The position numbers were made by a program, and so were the translations under genes. The notes beneath the pieces are model-generated. The model was given only the letters and a program-made list of their open reading frames with translations. It was not told the origin of the DNA and did no database searches. A stretch of DNA of 64,000 nucleotides. Source: Manis javanica. Taxonomy: Eukaryota; Chordata; Mammalia; Pholidota; Manidae. The stretch covers positions 102,286,001 to 102,350,000 of the forward strand of contig NC_133167.1 in the NCBI RefSeq assembly GCF_040802235.1. The letters run 5' to 3'. Every line of letters begins with the position of its first letter. The stretch's first letter is position 1. Below are positions 1 to 10,850 of this stretch, in pieces.

Positions 1-467
1 ACCCATGAGCAGCTCCTCGCTATGGAGACAGGAGGCCATGTGTCAGGAAGGCAGCGCCTCCCACGCCGGAATCCAGTCCTGGCCCCACTTCTCACCGACC
101 TTTCAGCTTCAGTTTCCTCGTCTGTAATGGGGAGAGAATCAAATCTACTCTTTAGGGTTTTATTCTTGGGTCAGAGATGCTGTCTACAAGTTACCCTTCA
201 CGATTCCCAGCACACAGCAGCCCTCGGTGAATTGCAGCTACTGCAGAAGCCTGTAGAGAGCCCAGCGGGGGCCTACGAAATGACTGGAGATAGTAATTTT
301 TTAGCTGAGTCTTGAAAATCAGTTGGGGTTCCTGAGGTCTTGTTACAGAACAGGGTCAAGAGGAGAGGAACTTAGAGCCTGGGGTCTGACCTGTCCTCCC
401 ATAACACTTACCAAGTATTTCATACTGAGCCTTATTTAACCTTCATGCCAAATCTAGTTTAGATTTT

Positions 468-645
468 GGAGTCTGAGATGCTTGGGTTCAAATTCTAGTT
501 TTAGCATCTGTGAGCTGTGTGACCTTGGACAAGTGACTTCACCTCTCTGAGCCTCTCAGATTCTGCCCCTCAAAGCAGGAGATAATAATGTATTGTATAG
601 GGATATTCGTGAAGATGCAGTGAACACTGCCCAGCATATAATTAC
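468..645 (+). repeat. MIR SINE
   Basis: Contains the MIR core order: GGGTTCAAATTCTAG, then GAGCTGTGTGACCTTGGACA, AGTGACTTCACCTCTCTGAG and a degenerate tail with GGAGATAATAATG. This is an ancient tRNA-derived mammalian SINE. A further fragment of the same family lies near 105-145 (CTTCAGTTTCCTCGTCTGTA). Confidence 0.85.
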
Positions 646-3627
646 ACTATAGATACGTCTGTGACTCTGACTATGGCCCCTACCTGTACCGCAGGAGTGT
701 AGAGAAGAGCCCTCTGTCTGGAGAGGTCTGCCAGAGACCCATGGCCAATCCCCCCCACTGGAAGGGTGAAGTGTGCAGAAATCGGTGACAATGGACGGTG
801 TCCCCACTGTGCGCCCCACTTCCTAAGGGGAGAGGCCAGAGTGGAGGGAGGCCAAGGACCAACCCTGGGAAAGGCCACAAGGGGGCATATGCAGATGGGG
901 GTACCCCCAGAGCCTGGTGCCAAGCTGAGGGGAAAGCTGGCCGAGGGAGCTATGGGCTTGGCGGCTGGGACCTCTCATTAAATTGGATTGGCAGGTATTT
1001 TCTTTCAAGGGTTCCAGTGCCAGGAGGAAGAACAAATCCAAGCCCCGAAGTAGCTGACTCTGTCTTGCACCTCTGCATCCGGAGCACCTGTCTGAGGGGT
1101 GTGGTTCCCTGGTGCTGTGTCCCTGTGCCTCTGTGCCTGCTCTGTGCCAGGGAAGGAATTTAACCGGCATTAAGACCTATAGCTAAAGCCACTGTAGACC
1201 ATGGGCCCAGGTTCCCAAAGGATTCTCAGGCTCCAGCCCTCTGCGGGGTCCCCTCTGGCTTCCTGTGGTGAGGAGCCCTGAGAGGGGGATGGGGCACCGG
1301 CACAGTGGGAGGCCCCCTTACTCTGGCAGAGGACAGCCCCCACCTGCTCCCTCCTGCTGGGGTTGGATGGAGGCAGGAAGGAATAAGGGGATTCCTGGGC
1401 TGCAGAACAGGGGCCCACTGGGCGTGGTGGGGTGGGGTCGGTGTCAGTCATGTCCTCAGAAGCTCCGAGCAAGAAGCATCATGCTTCCTATTGCCTAATT
1501 TTAAAGAAATGGAACATTATAATCTGCTCACTTAAAAAAACACAAAAAGGATCCCGCACTATTCAATTTCTGTGGAAACAGCAAATCGTGCTTTTGCTCT
1601 TTCCCTGCCAGAGCTGAGGGGCAGGAACGTGGGGGAGGGAGCAAAACCGGGAGAGGCCAGGAGAGGGGCAAGACCCCAGGGCGGAGGGAGCCGCAGGCCC
1701 AGAGCGGGAGGGGGCGGGTGGGAGCGGCTGTGTGCTGTTGAGCGTTCCTGTCACCCAACGTCCCTGGGCCCGTGGGCATCGCAGGAGACATCACCTGCTA
1801 CTGCTTTGCTTTGAACTGTTAATTAGCTCTTCAATAATTCAGACCATTTCTTTCTACACCACAAAAGGCTGACGTCTTAAAATTTAAAGTTTGTTTTTGA
1901 AATAAGGGGCAATTTTCCAGAGACATTCTAGATGTTACTCAGAACAGCAGCTACTTTGGATTTCACGATGTGTTTGGAACTCACATGGGCTGGCGCTTTT
2001 CTAAGCATGAGCACAGGGGACCAGCGCTGTCCCCTCCTCACGGGGGCCAAGGACCGAACCACTCCCCGCTCAGGCGGGGCACAACACACCCAACAGTCCT
2101 CTCCTTGCTGTGCCCCGAGGAGCTGGGAGGGGTCGGGCTGCCTGTCCACTTAGCTGGATTTCAGGAAGTGTCCGGCATGTCTGGAGAGCCCAGAGAGCGA
2201 GGTGGGTGGGGATCTGCAGAGGCTCAGGACCTCAGCCCCCTAGCTAGGAGCTGGCCTTGGTGTGCAGCAGGGTGCATGGAAAGAGTACGGATTTTGGAGT
2301 CTGACTGGCAAAGATCTTAGCTGCAAAGATCTCGCAGCACTAACCATGGGTCTTGGGTTTCTAACAAGTTTCTAACCTGTTCGAGGTGGAAAAACCTCGC
2401 AGGGAGCCCAGGACCCAATGTGTTCTGAACTCCTGCCTGCGGAGGCCATGCTGGCCCTGCAGGGCTGGGAGTGGTACCTGGGGATGCGCCCCACCCAGGC
2501 TGGTGCCAGTGCACGCCCCCCTCTGCTTGTGAACTGGCATTGTCCTGGGGCAGGGAGGGCTACAGCCTGGGCGTCAGGGCAGCAGGGCCCTCGGAAGCCT
2601 GGCGCCAGGCAGTGTGGGCCACGCTGTGCCCGGGCCATACACCTATCAACACAGAGCAAGCTTCGTCTGCCTCCCAACCAGGCGTGAGATCTAGAAGACC
2701 GGCTCTTCCTTTTCTGGGACCTTCCACAGTGCGCCCCACAGGCAACACCTTCACTCCTACTTCAGTCTTGGCCTTTTATTTGGTTTCACCTGAGATTTCA
2801 CCGGCAAGGAAGACATGCAAAGGAAAACCAGCCGCAAACCACGGGACGAGGGCTCTCACAGGACCCCCCAGCTCTGGCTGTCGGTGGGGTCCCCGCTGGC
2901 CTGCTGTGGTTAGGTTCCCAGGGAGGGAGAGGGGGTGGCAGCCGCTGGGCCCCCTGGTCCTGGCGGAGGACAGCTTCCTCCTGCACACCCTCCCGCGGTG
3001 GCCTCCGGAGGCATCTGCCTGGACACCAAAGCCCTCCGCAGTGGTCGCAGTAACGAGACATGAGGGACTACCACCCGGCACACCAGGGAAGCCCGGCTGC
3101 CTTTCTGGCTGGGGTTAGGCGCCTCCCTAGCAGGTAGTTCTCCACCACTCCGGGGCTTCTCCCAGCTCGGCTGCCTCTCCAGGGAATTGCTAAGGCTGCT
3201 GAACTAGATGGCTAATTGGTGGAGGCTGCAGAAAGAGCCCTGGGTCGTGGCAGGGCCAGTCCTGTCTCCTTGTGATGTACAGGAGTGGCTCCGCCACCCG
3301 CATGTTGACCAAGGGCAGGGTAATCGGGGAGAAATTGCCTCTCGATGTCCGGAGCCCTGTGGAGAATCCCAGTTCACTCGATAGCGGGGCTGGGAGGCCC
3401 TCCTCACCTGGATAGCTGGAGTCAGCTGACGAAGCAAGACTAGTTTCCCAGGCAGCCACTAAACACATCCACGGTGTCCACGCAGGAAGAAGGTGCTCCA
3501 CTGAGGCCCAGAGGGAAGAGGCACTGGGCTGGAGGCCACAGGGCACTGGGGCAGCATCAGGTAAACTTAGGGGGCCTGAGATCTGGTGCTAAATTGCTCC
3601 TTCAGGTCCCACTGACCCCTTGGAGAC

Positions 3628-3629
<2 letters not shown>

Positions 3630-3660
<31 letters not shown>
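3630..3660. repeat. (GT)n microsatellite
   Basis: Fifteen uninterrupted GT units flanked by unique sequence. It also creates artificial Cys-Val or Thr-His runs in overlapping reading frames. Likely polymorphic. Confidence 0.95.
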
Positions 3661-3661
<1 letters not shown>

Positions 3662-4618
3662 TCATACGTCTGGCCTCTCCCCATCGGTCCAGGCCCCGGG
3701 GGCAGGAAGCACCTTTCCCTTCCTGGGGAATTGGGAGGAAGAGTCGGGCACTCTTGGCTATGAGAAGAGGTGGGGGTCTCACCATCCCAGCAAGGAAGGC
3801 CCCGCCTGGGCCAGTACTGCTGGCGAGGCTGGGGGTATCTGTCTACCTAACTTTGGCAGGCAGTGAATAGGCTGTTTTACTTTTCTCCAACGTAGCGTTT
3901 ATCTAAGGTGATATTTTGGCTTCAATGTGTTCTCCAGCTCTGGTCTTCTTTCTCATTTCTGTGAAAACTTGGGCAGGGAGAAAGGGTACTCTTTACTGGG
4001 TTCCAACATGACCCCCCTGCCAAATGACAGTGGGCTTGGTGTGGGTGCCCCCTAGCTGGGAGGCCAAGTTGGAGGGGGATCAGGCCCTGCTCAGGCCTCA
4101 TCCGCCCCAGGCTGTCAGTCTAGCCCGCCGCCAGAGCCTAGTTCCCTCAGAAACAAAATGCCACTCTGAATTTAAATGATGTGTCCTTCTGGGAAATTCT
4201 TCGCGGTGACAGGACTGTTCAAACATGAAAAGTAAAAAGGGAAACAATGTGATAGTTCAGAAACCACTGTTTTGGTGGGCTGGAGAGCTCCAATAGCCCG
4301 CGGACAATTCCTGGCGGGGAGGGCCTTATTTTGATCTGCCAAGCGAGAGGAACATTGACAAAATTTCTGCTTGACATGCAGTGAAATCTGACGGGAGCGA
4401 TTTTTTTTGCAAGGACGGGGCCTCAGTGAGGTGGTGCATGAAGCAGAAGTAACCGTTTTATGTGTGAAACTCTGTGGGCAGAGCAAAGATGCGCGAAGAG
4501 AGAATAATTGGAAGTGGCCTGACCAGGGAGAGGGGTAGAGGGTGGCAGGAGGGGGTGTGTCTCTTCCTGGTCGGGGCGCGGCTGCCTGGGCATCGGTCAC
4601 GTTCCTCATCAACGATGT

Positions 4619-4637
4619 ACATCACCAGGGGGCGCTG
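4619..4637 (+). promoter_or_regulatory. CTCF-type binding motif
   Basis: The sequence ACATCACCAGGGGGCGCTG matches the CTCF consensus core CACCAGGGGGCGCT at every position, the typical form of a strong vertebrate CTCF site. It lies about 3.4 kb beyond the inferred TENM3 cleavage site, oriented on the plus strand, pointing back toward the gene. Occupancy is an inference. The motif match itself is seen directly. Confidence 0.6.
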
Positions 4638-6579
4638 CAGCCCTTCCCGAAGGTGCCCGGCGAGCCGCAGGAGCCTGGAGGGATGTCAGAGGCCGCCCTA
4701 ACCTGCCCCTCCCTGAGGCATCAGGGGGAATGTCCCAAAGCCCCTGCCCCCCGTGCCTCCAGATGTTGGGATGGCTTTACCTTCCCGCGGGAGCCAGACC
4801 CCTGGCGACTAAAGAGGAGGCAAGGGGCCATCCTGGGCGGAAGACGACCCTGCGGAAAGATGCTCTTCCCTGTGCAATGCCCCCTGCCAGGTTCCCTCAG
4901 GGCCCCTTCGCCTGGCATTGCTCTCCGGCATCATCCCTGCATCTTCTTCACGGCTGCAAGGGCGCTGTCGGTGCTTAGCCTCAAGCATGAACCCCAGGCT
5001 GCTCTTTCTTGCTACAGGATTCAACCTAGAAGCAAAGTCATAGCGGCACTGAGATGTTTTAACCTGCTTGTTTATAACCTTTTGTAAATAAATTGTGAAG
5101 GAAGGACTCAGTTTCCTGTGATGTCCTGTAAGTCCATCTGGTCTACCAAGGTTTCCTGCTAAGCCTTAGAATGATGCATGGTTAGACACAATCTGAGTGG
5201 TTGTGACCCGGGCAGCTTCTACTGGGGTGAATCCAGTGAGAGACACGGAGGGTGACAGAGGGAGAGAAAGGGGGGCATCATGGATGCAGACAAAGAAGTC
5301 CTGGGGTCTCTCCAGTTTTTGTAGAATGTTGTAAAGAACAGGTGGACTAGAACGTCCCATTAATTCTGAAGGAAAATTTGGGGTCATTTCTTCACTTCTG
5401 TGGTCATAAATCATGTGATTTATGCTTTTTATTTATGTTTCTTATGCGGTAAGAACTCCAGGTCAAAAGGAGCCTTCCTTCACAGGTTTCAGCAAACCTC
5501 TCAGCCACGCCAAAGGTCTTGTCATTTTAACTCCTTGGGTATTTATCCTCCCCTCACATCTCACTGATAAAGTTAACTTGTGAAAATTTTAAAGAATTCA
5601 TCTTGACTGAGTCAGTGGACCACTTGTAAATCCTGTCAGCTCTATGCAGTGAGGTGGGCACTACAAAAATAGCCTTTGTGAGTGGGATTCAGGAAATCTC
5701 TGTGCAGATGTAAATGAAGGTAATTTCCCTTCCTGAGTGCAGGCTGAATGCCTGTGGCTGGGGCCTGGCTCACAAGTCACCCTGTAAGCAGGACGATCAT
5801 AACCACGCCACTGTCTTGGCCTAGAAGTCACAATTTATGCTTCTAATTTTAATTTTCCTCAGCTGAGGTCCCAGAAGGATTTATTAAATTTGCTTTGTGG
5901 AACCCATTAACTCTAAACTGAATAACGATGTCACCCTAGGCTTAGAATCAGTTTATTGTAAATTGTCTCTACACAGAACTCCAGGAATCCTATATTCCTC
6001 CATGACAGAATTTTAAGTCAGTTCATAAATGAAAAGGTTTACTCAATTTACCCAAAAGTTATTAGTAATTAACTGACGCCTAGAGACCATCGCTTGCAGA
6101 GGTGGTGAAAAGTAAATGAAGACTCCGGTGAGAGAGGATATTCATTATGTGGGTTAAATTAGAAGGTAGAAAACTTAAATTGTCCTTATCAGTAACTCCT
6201 TGATACTTTGGCTTAACTCTGTGGTTAAAATGGGTAATAATAACCTTTAACTAATTTTATTTTTTCATTGGCTTGATAGGCTGACCAAAGCAGATGAACA
6301 GCTCATGAAAATCTACATAGTCTGACACGTGCATATATGGAAATCGGTGGTCCTTCTAGAAATTATGAGGTCATTCACACTGTGCACATGAGGAGCTAGG
6401 CGTACTGGCAGGCAGAGGGGACCTCAGCACGCATGCGTGTTACTGGGTCTGGGGCATCTTTATATAACGAAAACACCTGTCATGAGTCTAGATGAGGGCA
6501 GCTCAGGAAGGACTAGGTGCCCCGAGGGAGTGGGGGTGGCAAGGAGTGTCGCCATCACCTCCACGGGTCGTGTTATCAG

Positions 6580-6700
6580 GAGACTTCGTGATGTAGTAGA
6601 GGAGGGTACGAGACAGGACATCTCGGCTCCCGTTGGCTTGAGCCACTTCTGTGAACTTGGACCAGTCACTCACTTCTCTGAGCGCCTTCCGGCTCCGGCT
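6580..6700 (+). repeat. MIR SINE fragment
   Basis: Shows the diverged core GCCACTTCTGTGAACTTGGA followed by CCAGTCACTCACTTCTCTGAG, matching the MIR pattern of CCACTT...TGTGACCTTGG...AGTCACTTAACCTCTCTGAG. The boundaries are approximate. Confidence 0.6.
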
Positions 6701-7559
6701 TCTAGAATTTGATGCATTTCGTGGACGGTGGGGCTGCCATCAGCTCCCTCCTCTGGAGGGAGGGGTAGGATCTGGGTATTTGTGGAGGGGTTACAGCTCT
6801 GTTGCCCTGCAAGGCTTCCGGGCCTGTGGGGAGCTGCCCTGTGCAGGGGCGAAGAGGCGGCTCTCGGCCGGGGCCCCCTCCTCCCCTGCACTGTGGCGAG
6901 GCACCTGCTGGTGCCCAGTGGTTTTGCCAGGCAGCACACTGCGTGGCTCAGTGCCCTTCCAGCTCCCCCCTCTGGAGTCCTCCGCTTCAAAAGCACCTCA
7001 GACAGAGGACTTACCGTTCGGCAGGTGAGAGAAACAGCTTCATTTGAGAGCAGGCCAGGATAAAAGCAGAAAGAAAGGAGCGAATCGAGTGCAGTAGGTA
7101 TGGTTAGAGTGCATCAAACCCAAGTTCTTTCCCCAAGGGTGCAGTGTGAGGACTGGGGCTGCCCGGAGGGGGTGTCTACAGCCAGGGCACTCACGCTCAG
7201 GTCCGGCCCTGAGCACCACGCCACTCTTAGATGACATGCGATGAACACTGACTTCACAGGCCACGACAGCAGCACTTCCCAAACCTAGAAAATTCTTTCC
7301 TAAAATAACGATGTTTATCTACTCCGTTCTTCTTTGCGTTTGTTCACACATACCCTTTAAGGAAAGCAATGTAGAAAGTGAAAGTAGGAATTCTCATGTG
7401 CTTCTCTGTTTTCCCCGGTTGGAGCATGTGAAACGCTAATTCAAGAAGAAAAATGAGACCCGTTGGCCACGTGGAGTGACCTGAATTGTGTTGGATCAAC
7501 ACGCAATGAAGGTGAGGGTGTCACCACAAAGAAGCCCGTCTTTTCAGACTAAGATCAAA

Positions 7560-7745
7560 GCCCTGGCCGGCCAGCCTGGAACTGCTAAGCTAAGCGTTCC
7601 CTAATCAGCTGGCCTGTATGGAGATTCAGACATCTCCAGGAGGCTGGGAGCCTATCAGGCCCAAACTGATTATTCTAATCAAGTGTTTTAATTAAGCACT
7701 TATTGCCAGGATCAGAGGAACGAGACCAGCTCTCGAGCCGTAATG
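7560..7745. promoter_or_regulatory. Candidate conserved noncoding element
   Basis: A non-repetitive block with dense homeodomain-type TAAT and ATTA cores in the run ACTGATTATTCTAATCAAGT, then TTTTAATTAAGCACTTATTG, next to CAGCTGGC and CATCTCC E-box-like words. It resembles developmental enhancers in texture only. I have no alignment to show conservation. Confidence 0.25.
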
Positions 7746-7880
7746 GGTAGTATTTTTTTTTAAAATTCTTTACGGTGCTCATGTTTGGCTTTGTGGGGGT
7801 TTAACAGGCTTCTAAAGTAGGACATGAGAGAGTCGGTCCCCTGTGAAGTGCTCACAGCTGAGCTGGCAGTCCGGCTAGTG

Positions 7881-7905
7881 GACACACACACACACATGCA
7901 CACAA
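7881..7905. repeat. (CA)n microsatellite, short
   Basis: GGACACACACACACACATGC and the following CACACA form a short interrupted CA tract just beyond the inferred poly(A) site of TENM3. Confidence 0.8.
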
Positions 7906-8059
7906 AAGTAAAATAAAAGAAAAGATATTACCAACCGGTTGCAAATGCATTAATACCCCCACCACGGCAACTCTCTGCCTCTTCCACACTAAAACACAAC
8001 AGCAATACGGGCTAGCCCAAGATTTAAAAAAATATAAACACGCACACATTCGGTTGGCT

Positions 8060-8065
8060 TTTATT
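8060..8065 (-). terminator. TENM3: Distal poly(A) signal AATAAA
   Basis: On the minus strand the sequence is ATTCCAATAAAAGCCAACCG followed by TGTGTGCGTGTTTATATTTTTTT. That is a canonical hexamer with a GU/U-rich downstream element at the right distance, so cleavage is expected near 8040-8050. It gives a UTR length plausible for TENM3. No transcript evidence is available here. Confidence 0.6.
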
Positions 8066-9996
8066 GGAATGCCTAGATGCAATCTATAGTCATCAAGTAA
8101 TGGAAAATTCAGGTCACATATAAAGTTAGGAAGGCAAAAGAAAAGAACAATACAAATCAGACAAAATTTACATCTCAAAATATCATGAAACCATTTTGAC
8201 TGGCTTTGCCTAAAATACTTTGAATATCAATTTCTTTTTTGTAAGCTAATTCTTTTCATTATACAGCCCCCCCCCACCTGCCAACCCCCCTACTCTTAGA
8301 AAAAGGTCTTTTGTTTACATATTCCCCAAGGTCACTATTTCTTGTAAAAGCATGTCCAGATCACAAGTCTTTTTAGAAAGAAATAGGCTCATTATACCTA
8401 CTAACAAGACACTAATTGGGTTGATTTGACTTCATCTGAAATAAGCACCAGGAGATATTCCAAATCTGCTATTTATCGGTGCCAGTGTATCGGACCAGTC
8501 TATGTCGAGAAGAAGGCAAGTTTGTGATTTTACTTCTGTCATGTGGTACAAGCTTTTCATGGTCAAACATCAGAAACATTTCTGAGAATTTAGACTCAGA
8601 GCCTATTTCAACCAAAAGTACTTACAGCATGCTAAATACAGTCCTGCAGAAATTCCACTGAACAGAACTGCAAACACCTAAGTTAACAGTTAAAAAATAA
8701 AATGTGAGACAGCCATGTTTATGTGGTTTGAAATCTTGGTTTTCTAAATTTGGGCTTCCTAATACTTGCCAAAGGATTTCCAGGATAAAAAATATTAATG
8801 CTAATCTGTGCTTTCATTCTAATAAAATATCAGCATTCATTAGAAGATTAATTACTTCGGTATGCTCTACCAAATACACAAAGACAGTAATATAGCACTG
8901 ATACTGTAAATTCAGTAGCTATTTTGAAACTTTCCCAGCCAATCTGTTTAATAAACACGCCTAACTGTGCAATTTAGAGTATGTGATACATACAAAGCAG
9001 TTAGAAAATTATTTTCAATACATCACTTGAACCTTTATATTTACGACATGTTCACTTGCTATATTTTATCACCATTATACAGAGAGGAAAACAGTGCGTA
9101 CTATAGCTCAATGAACTGAGAATATTTTCTAAAAATATTTTTGTGGCTGAATTTAGTGCTCACTAAAGAGATTTGCAAGAGTGGCTGAGCCGACACGTTA
9201 GTGCAGATGGGGGCTGTGCTCGGTCCCGCTCGCACGCGTGCAGGAGGGCACACCTGTCAGCTTACTTCCTGCTGGGTCTGCCACCTGCCGGTTCCCCGGG
9301 ACAGAGTGCAGACTGCCATTCAGTTGGGTCGTGTGGGCGTAAAGGAGCTTTTTCTCTCCCTTTTGTGTCCTCTGGGAGACTTGAGGGGCCCAAACCTAAG
9401 ACCAGCAGAGTGACCCTGACCTCCATCTGGCTGTCTCACCGCTGCTCAGGTTCTGCTGTCTTTCCTCGATCTTAACACCCATGTCTTAAGAGGGTCTCGA
9501 CTACATCAGATCCTTTCCTTCTCACCGGTGTTTTCACCCAGCATCTGATGTGGTCCCACCTCCATCCTGCAATGGAGCTTCAAGGAAGAGTAACAGCAAA
9601 AACCCTGTGGTTAATTTTGTCAACTCTCCACCCCCTTGCAGGGCCTGGACAGGACCCGAGAACAACCTCCCCCACCCCGTCTTCTGTTACATTCCACCAG
9701 CTTGAGTTTCCTACTGAGCCTCTTAGTTGATAATGGTCGAGGACACTGGCCTGATGACGAGAAGAGAAAGGAGTTGTCCGATTAGCCACCCACTTAGGAT
9801 TGCACTGTCCTATCCATCTAGTGATAGAAAGTTGCACGTTTTTTTCAACCGAATACAAAAATATTAACACTTCTGGACATTATAGGCATAAGTCGTTATA
9901 TCTCTACAATATAATAATTTATACTGTACAGCTATAACGGATAACAAAAGGTGCAATCCTTTTAAAAAAATCACACAGTTCACATGTTTTTATCAT

Positions 9997-10002
9997 TTTA
10001 TT
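9997..10002 (-). terminator. TENM3: Proximal candidate poly(A) signal AATAAA
   Basis: Minus strand reads CTTAAAAATAAAATGATAAAA. The downstream region has ACATGTGAACTGTGTGATTTTTTT, a moderate GU/U-rich element. It would yield a short 3' UTR of about 0.85 kb. It is one of few perfect hexamers in the UTR, but its use is unproven. Confidence 0.35.
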
Positions 10003-10346
10003 TTTAAGTATAAACTTTTTAAACACTTTACATAAATTAACTCCTCTGAGACTAATATTTGATGTACAGTAAATTGTAATTCATATAAAAATCCATAAAC
10101 AACTTGTCTCACATAATTTACAAAAAAATTCAGGGTTCTCCTTTGCTTATCAGGGACAGGGATTCTTTTTGCCAGTTTTTTCCCCCAAGGCAAACCACGT
10201 TGGCATTGAAAATCCGTCGTGAAATCCCCCGCCTCGGAGCAGAAGCCACTTGTGCCAAATGTCCTCTTACAAAGCAGCACGGAGGGACAGCGGTTGGTTG
10301 GGTTGTCTATAAACAGTGATTTTTGCCCCACATTTTAAAATTAACA

Positions 10347-10378
10347 GATATATATATCTATATATCTATATATATCTC
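10347..10378. repeat. AT-rich simple repeat in the TENM3 3' UTR
   Basis: Interrupted TATATATATCTATATATCTA pattern that continues for about 30 bases. It is self-complementary enough to form a weak hairpin in RNA. No motif function is assigned. Confidence 0.8.
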
Positions 10379-10850
10379 ACATCCTATGCAGAGAGACGAC
10401 TACTTGTAAGCAAAGGTCGACAATTCGGTAATATCTGGAAATACTGTATGCATTTTTACTTTAGTTAAATACAGTGCCTCAAAGTAACAGATGGCCTAGA
10501 GCAAAACGTTGAGGCCTGTTTTCCTTTCTTTCTTTTCCATTTAATACTTTGAGTCCAACTGAGTGCAGCGAGATGCATATGTAAACATATTCTTTAAAGC
10601 CGATCACCTTTAAGGTCATTCAAAAAGAGTTTTTATGTATTTGTTCTTTCCTGTGGGTTTTCGAAAATGGCAGGATCGTTCTCCTGGAAGGCTCTTCTGT
10701 GTCGGAGAGTCCAAGTCGGATTGTGCTACAGAAAAAATCTGAGCAAAGGGGTGGTTTAGGCTCACGAGCAACGCAGCGCACGGGGCTGGGGCCGCCTCCC
10801 AGCTGCGGTGGGTGGGGGCCGCCGTCCCTGGCAGCCGGGCGCCCAGGGGG

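Larger units (their letters stand above)
1..8044. other. Intergenic region downstream of TENM3
   Basis: No coding gene recognised. The first 5 kb is GC-rich with many short, overlapping ORFs on both strands and in shifted frames, none resembling a known family; the longest (2471-3118) has low-complexity Pro/Gly/Ala-rich composition. Contents that can be named are MIR fragments (about 105-145, 468-645, 6580-6700), a (GT)n tract at 3630-3660, a CTCF-like motif at 4619-4637, the palindrome CACGCATGCGTG at 6429-6440, and a conserved-looking AT-rich block near 7560-7745. A noncoding RNA cannot be excluded. Confidence 0.6.
8045..10850 (-). other. TENM3: TENM3 3' untranslated region (inferred extent)
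   Basis: AT-rich sequence downstream of the TAA stop, about 2.8 kb, without splice signals that would reconnect to coding sequence. The end is inferred from the AATAAA at 8060-8065 and the GU-rich stretch after it. An (AT/GATA)-rich tract occupies 10347-10378. No rRNA, tRNA or snRNA gene was recognised. ORFs on either strand here show no protein family resemblance. The exact cleavage position is uncertain by tens of bases, and use of the proximal signal at 9997-10002 would shorten the UTR to about 0.9 kb. Confidence 0.65.

Noticed and set aside
2944-2966. CTCF-like GGGCCCCCTGGTCCTGG
   Set aside because: The reverse complement has GGGGGCCC in place of GGGGGCGC and a poor left half; too weak to call.
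2471-3118. 215-aa open frame in the GC-rich downstream region
   Set aside because: Pro/Gly/Ala/Ser-rich composition, several overlapping frames on both strands, no domain. Expected by chance at this GC content.
4040-4058. CTCF-like GGTGCCCCCTAGCTGGG
   Set aside because: Right half fits but the CA of the left half is missing. Not reported as a site.
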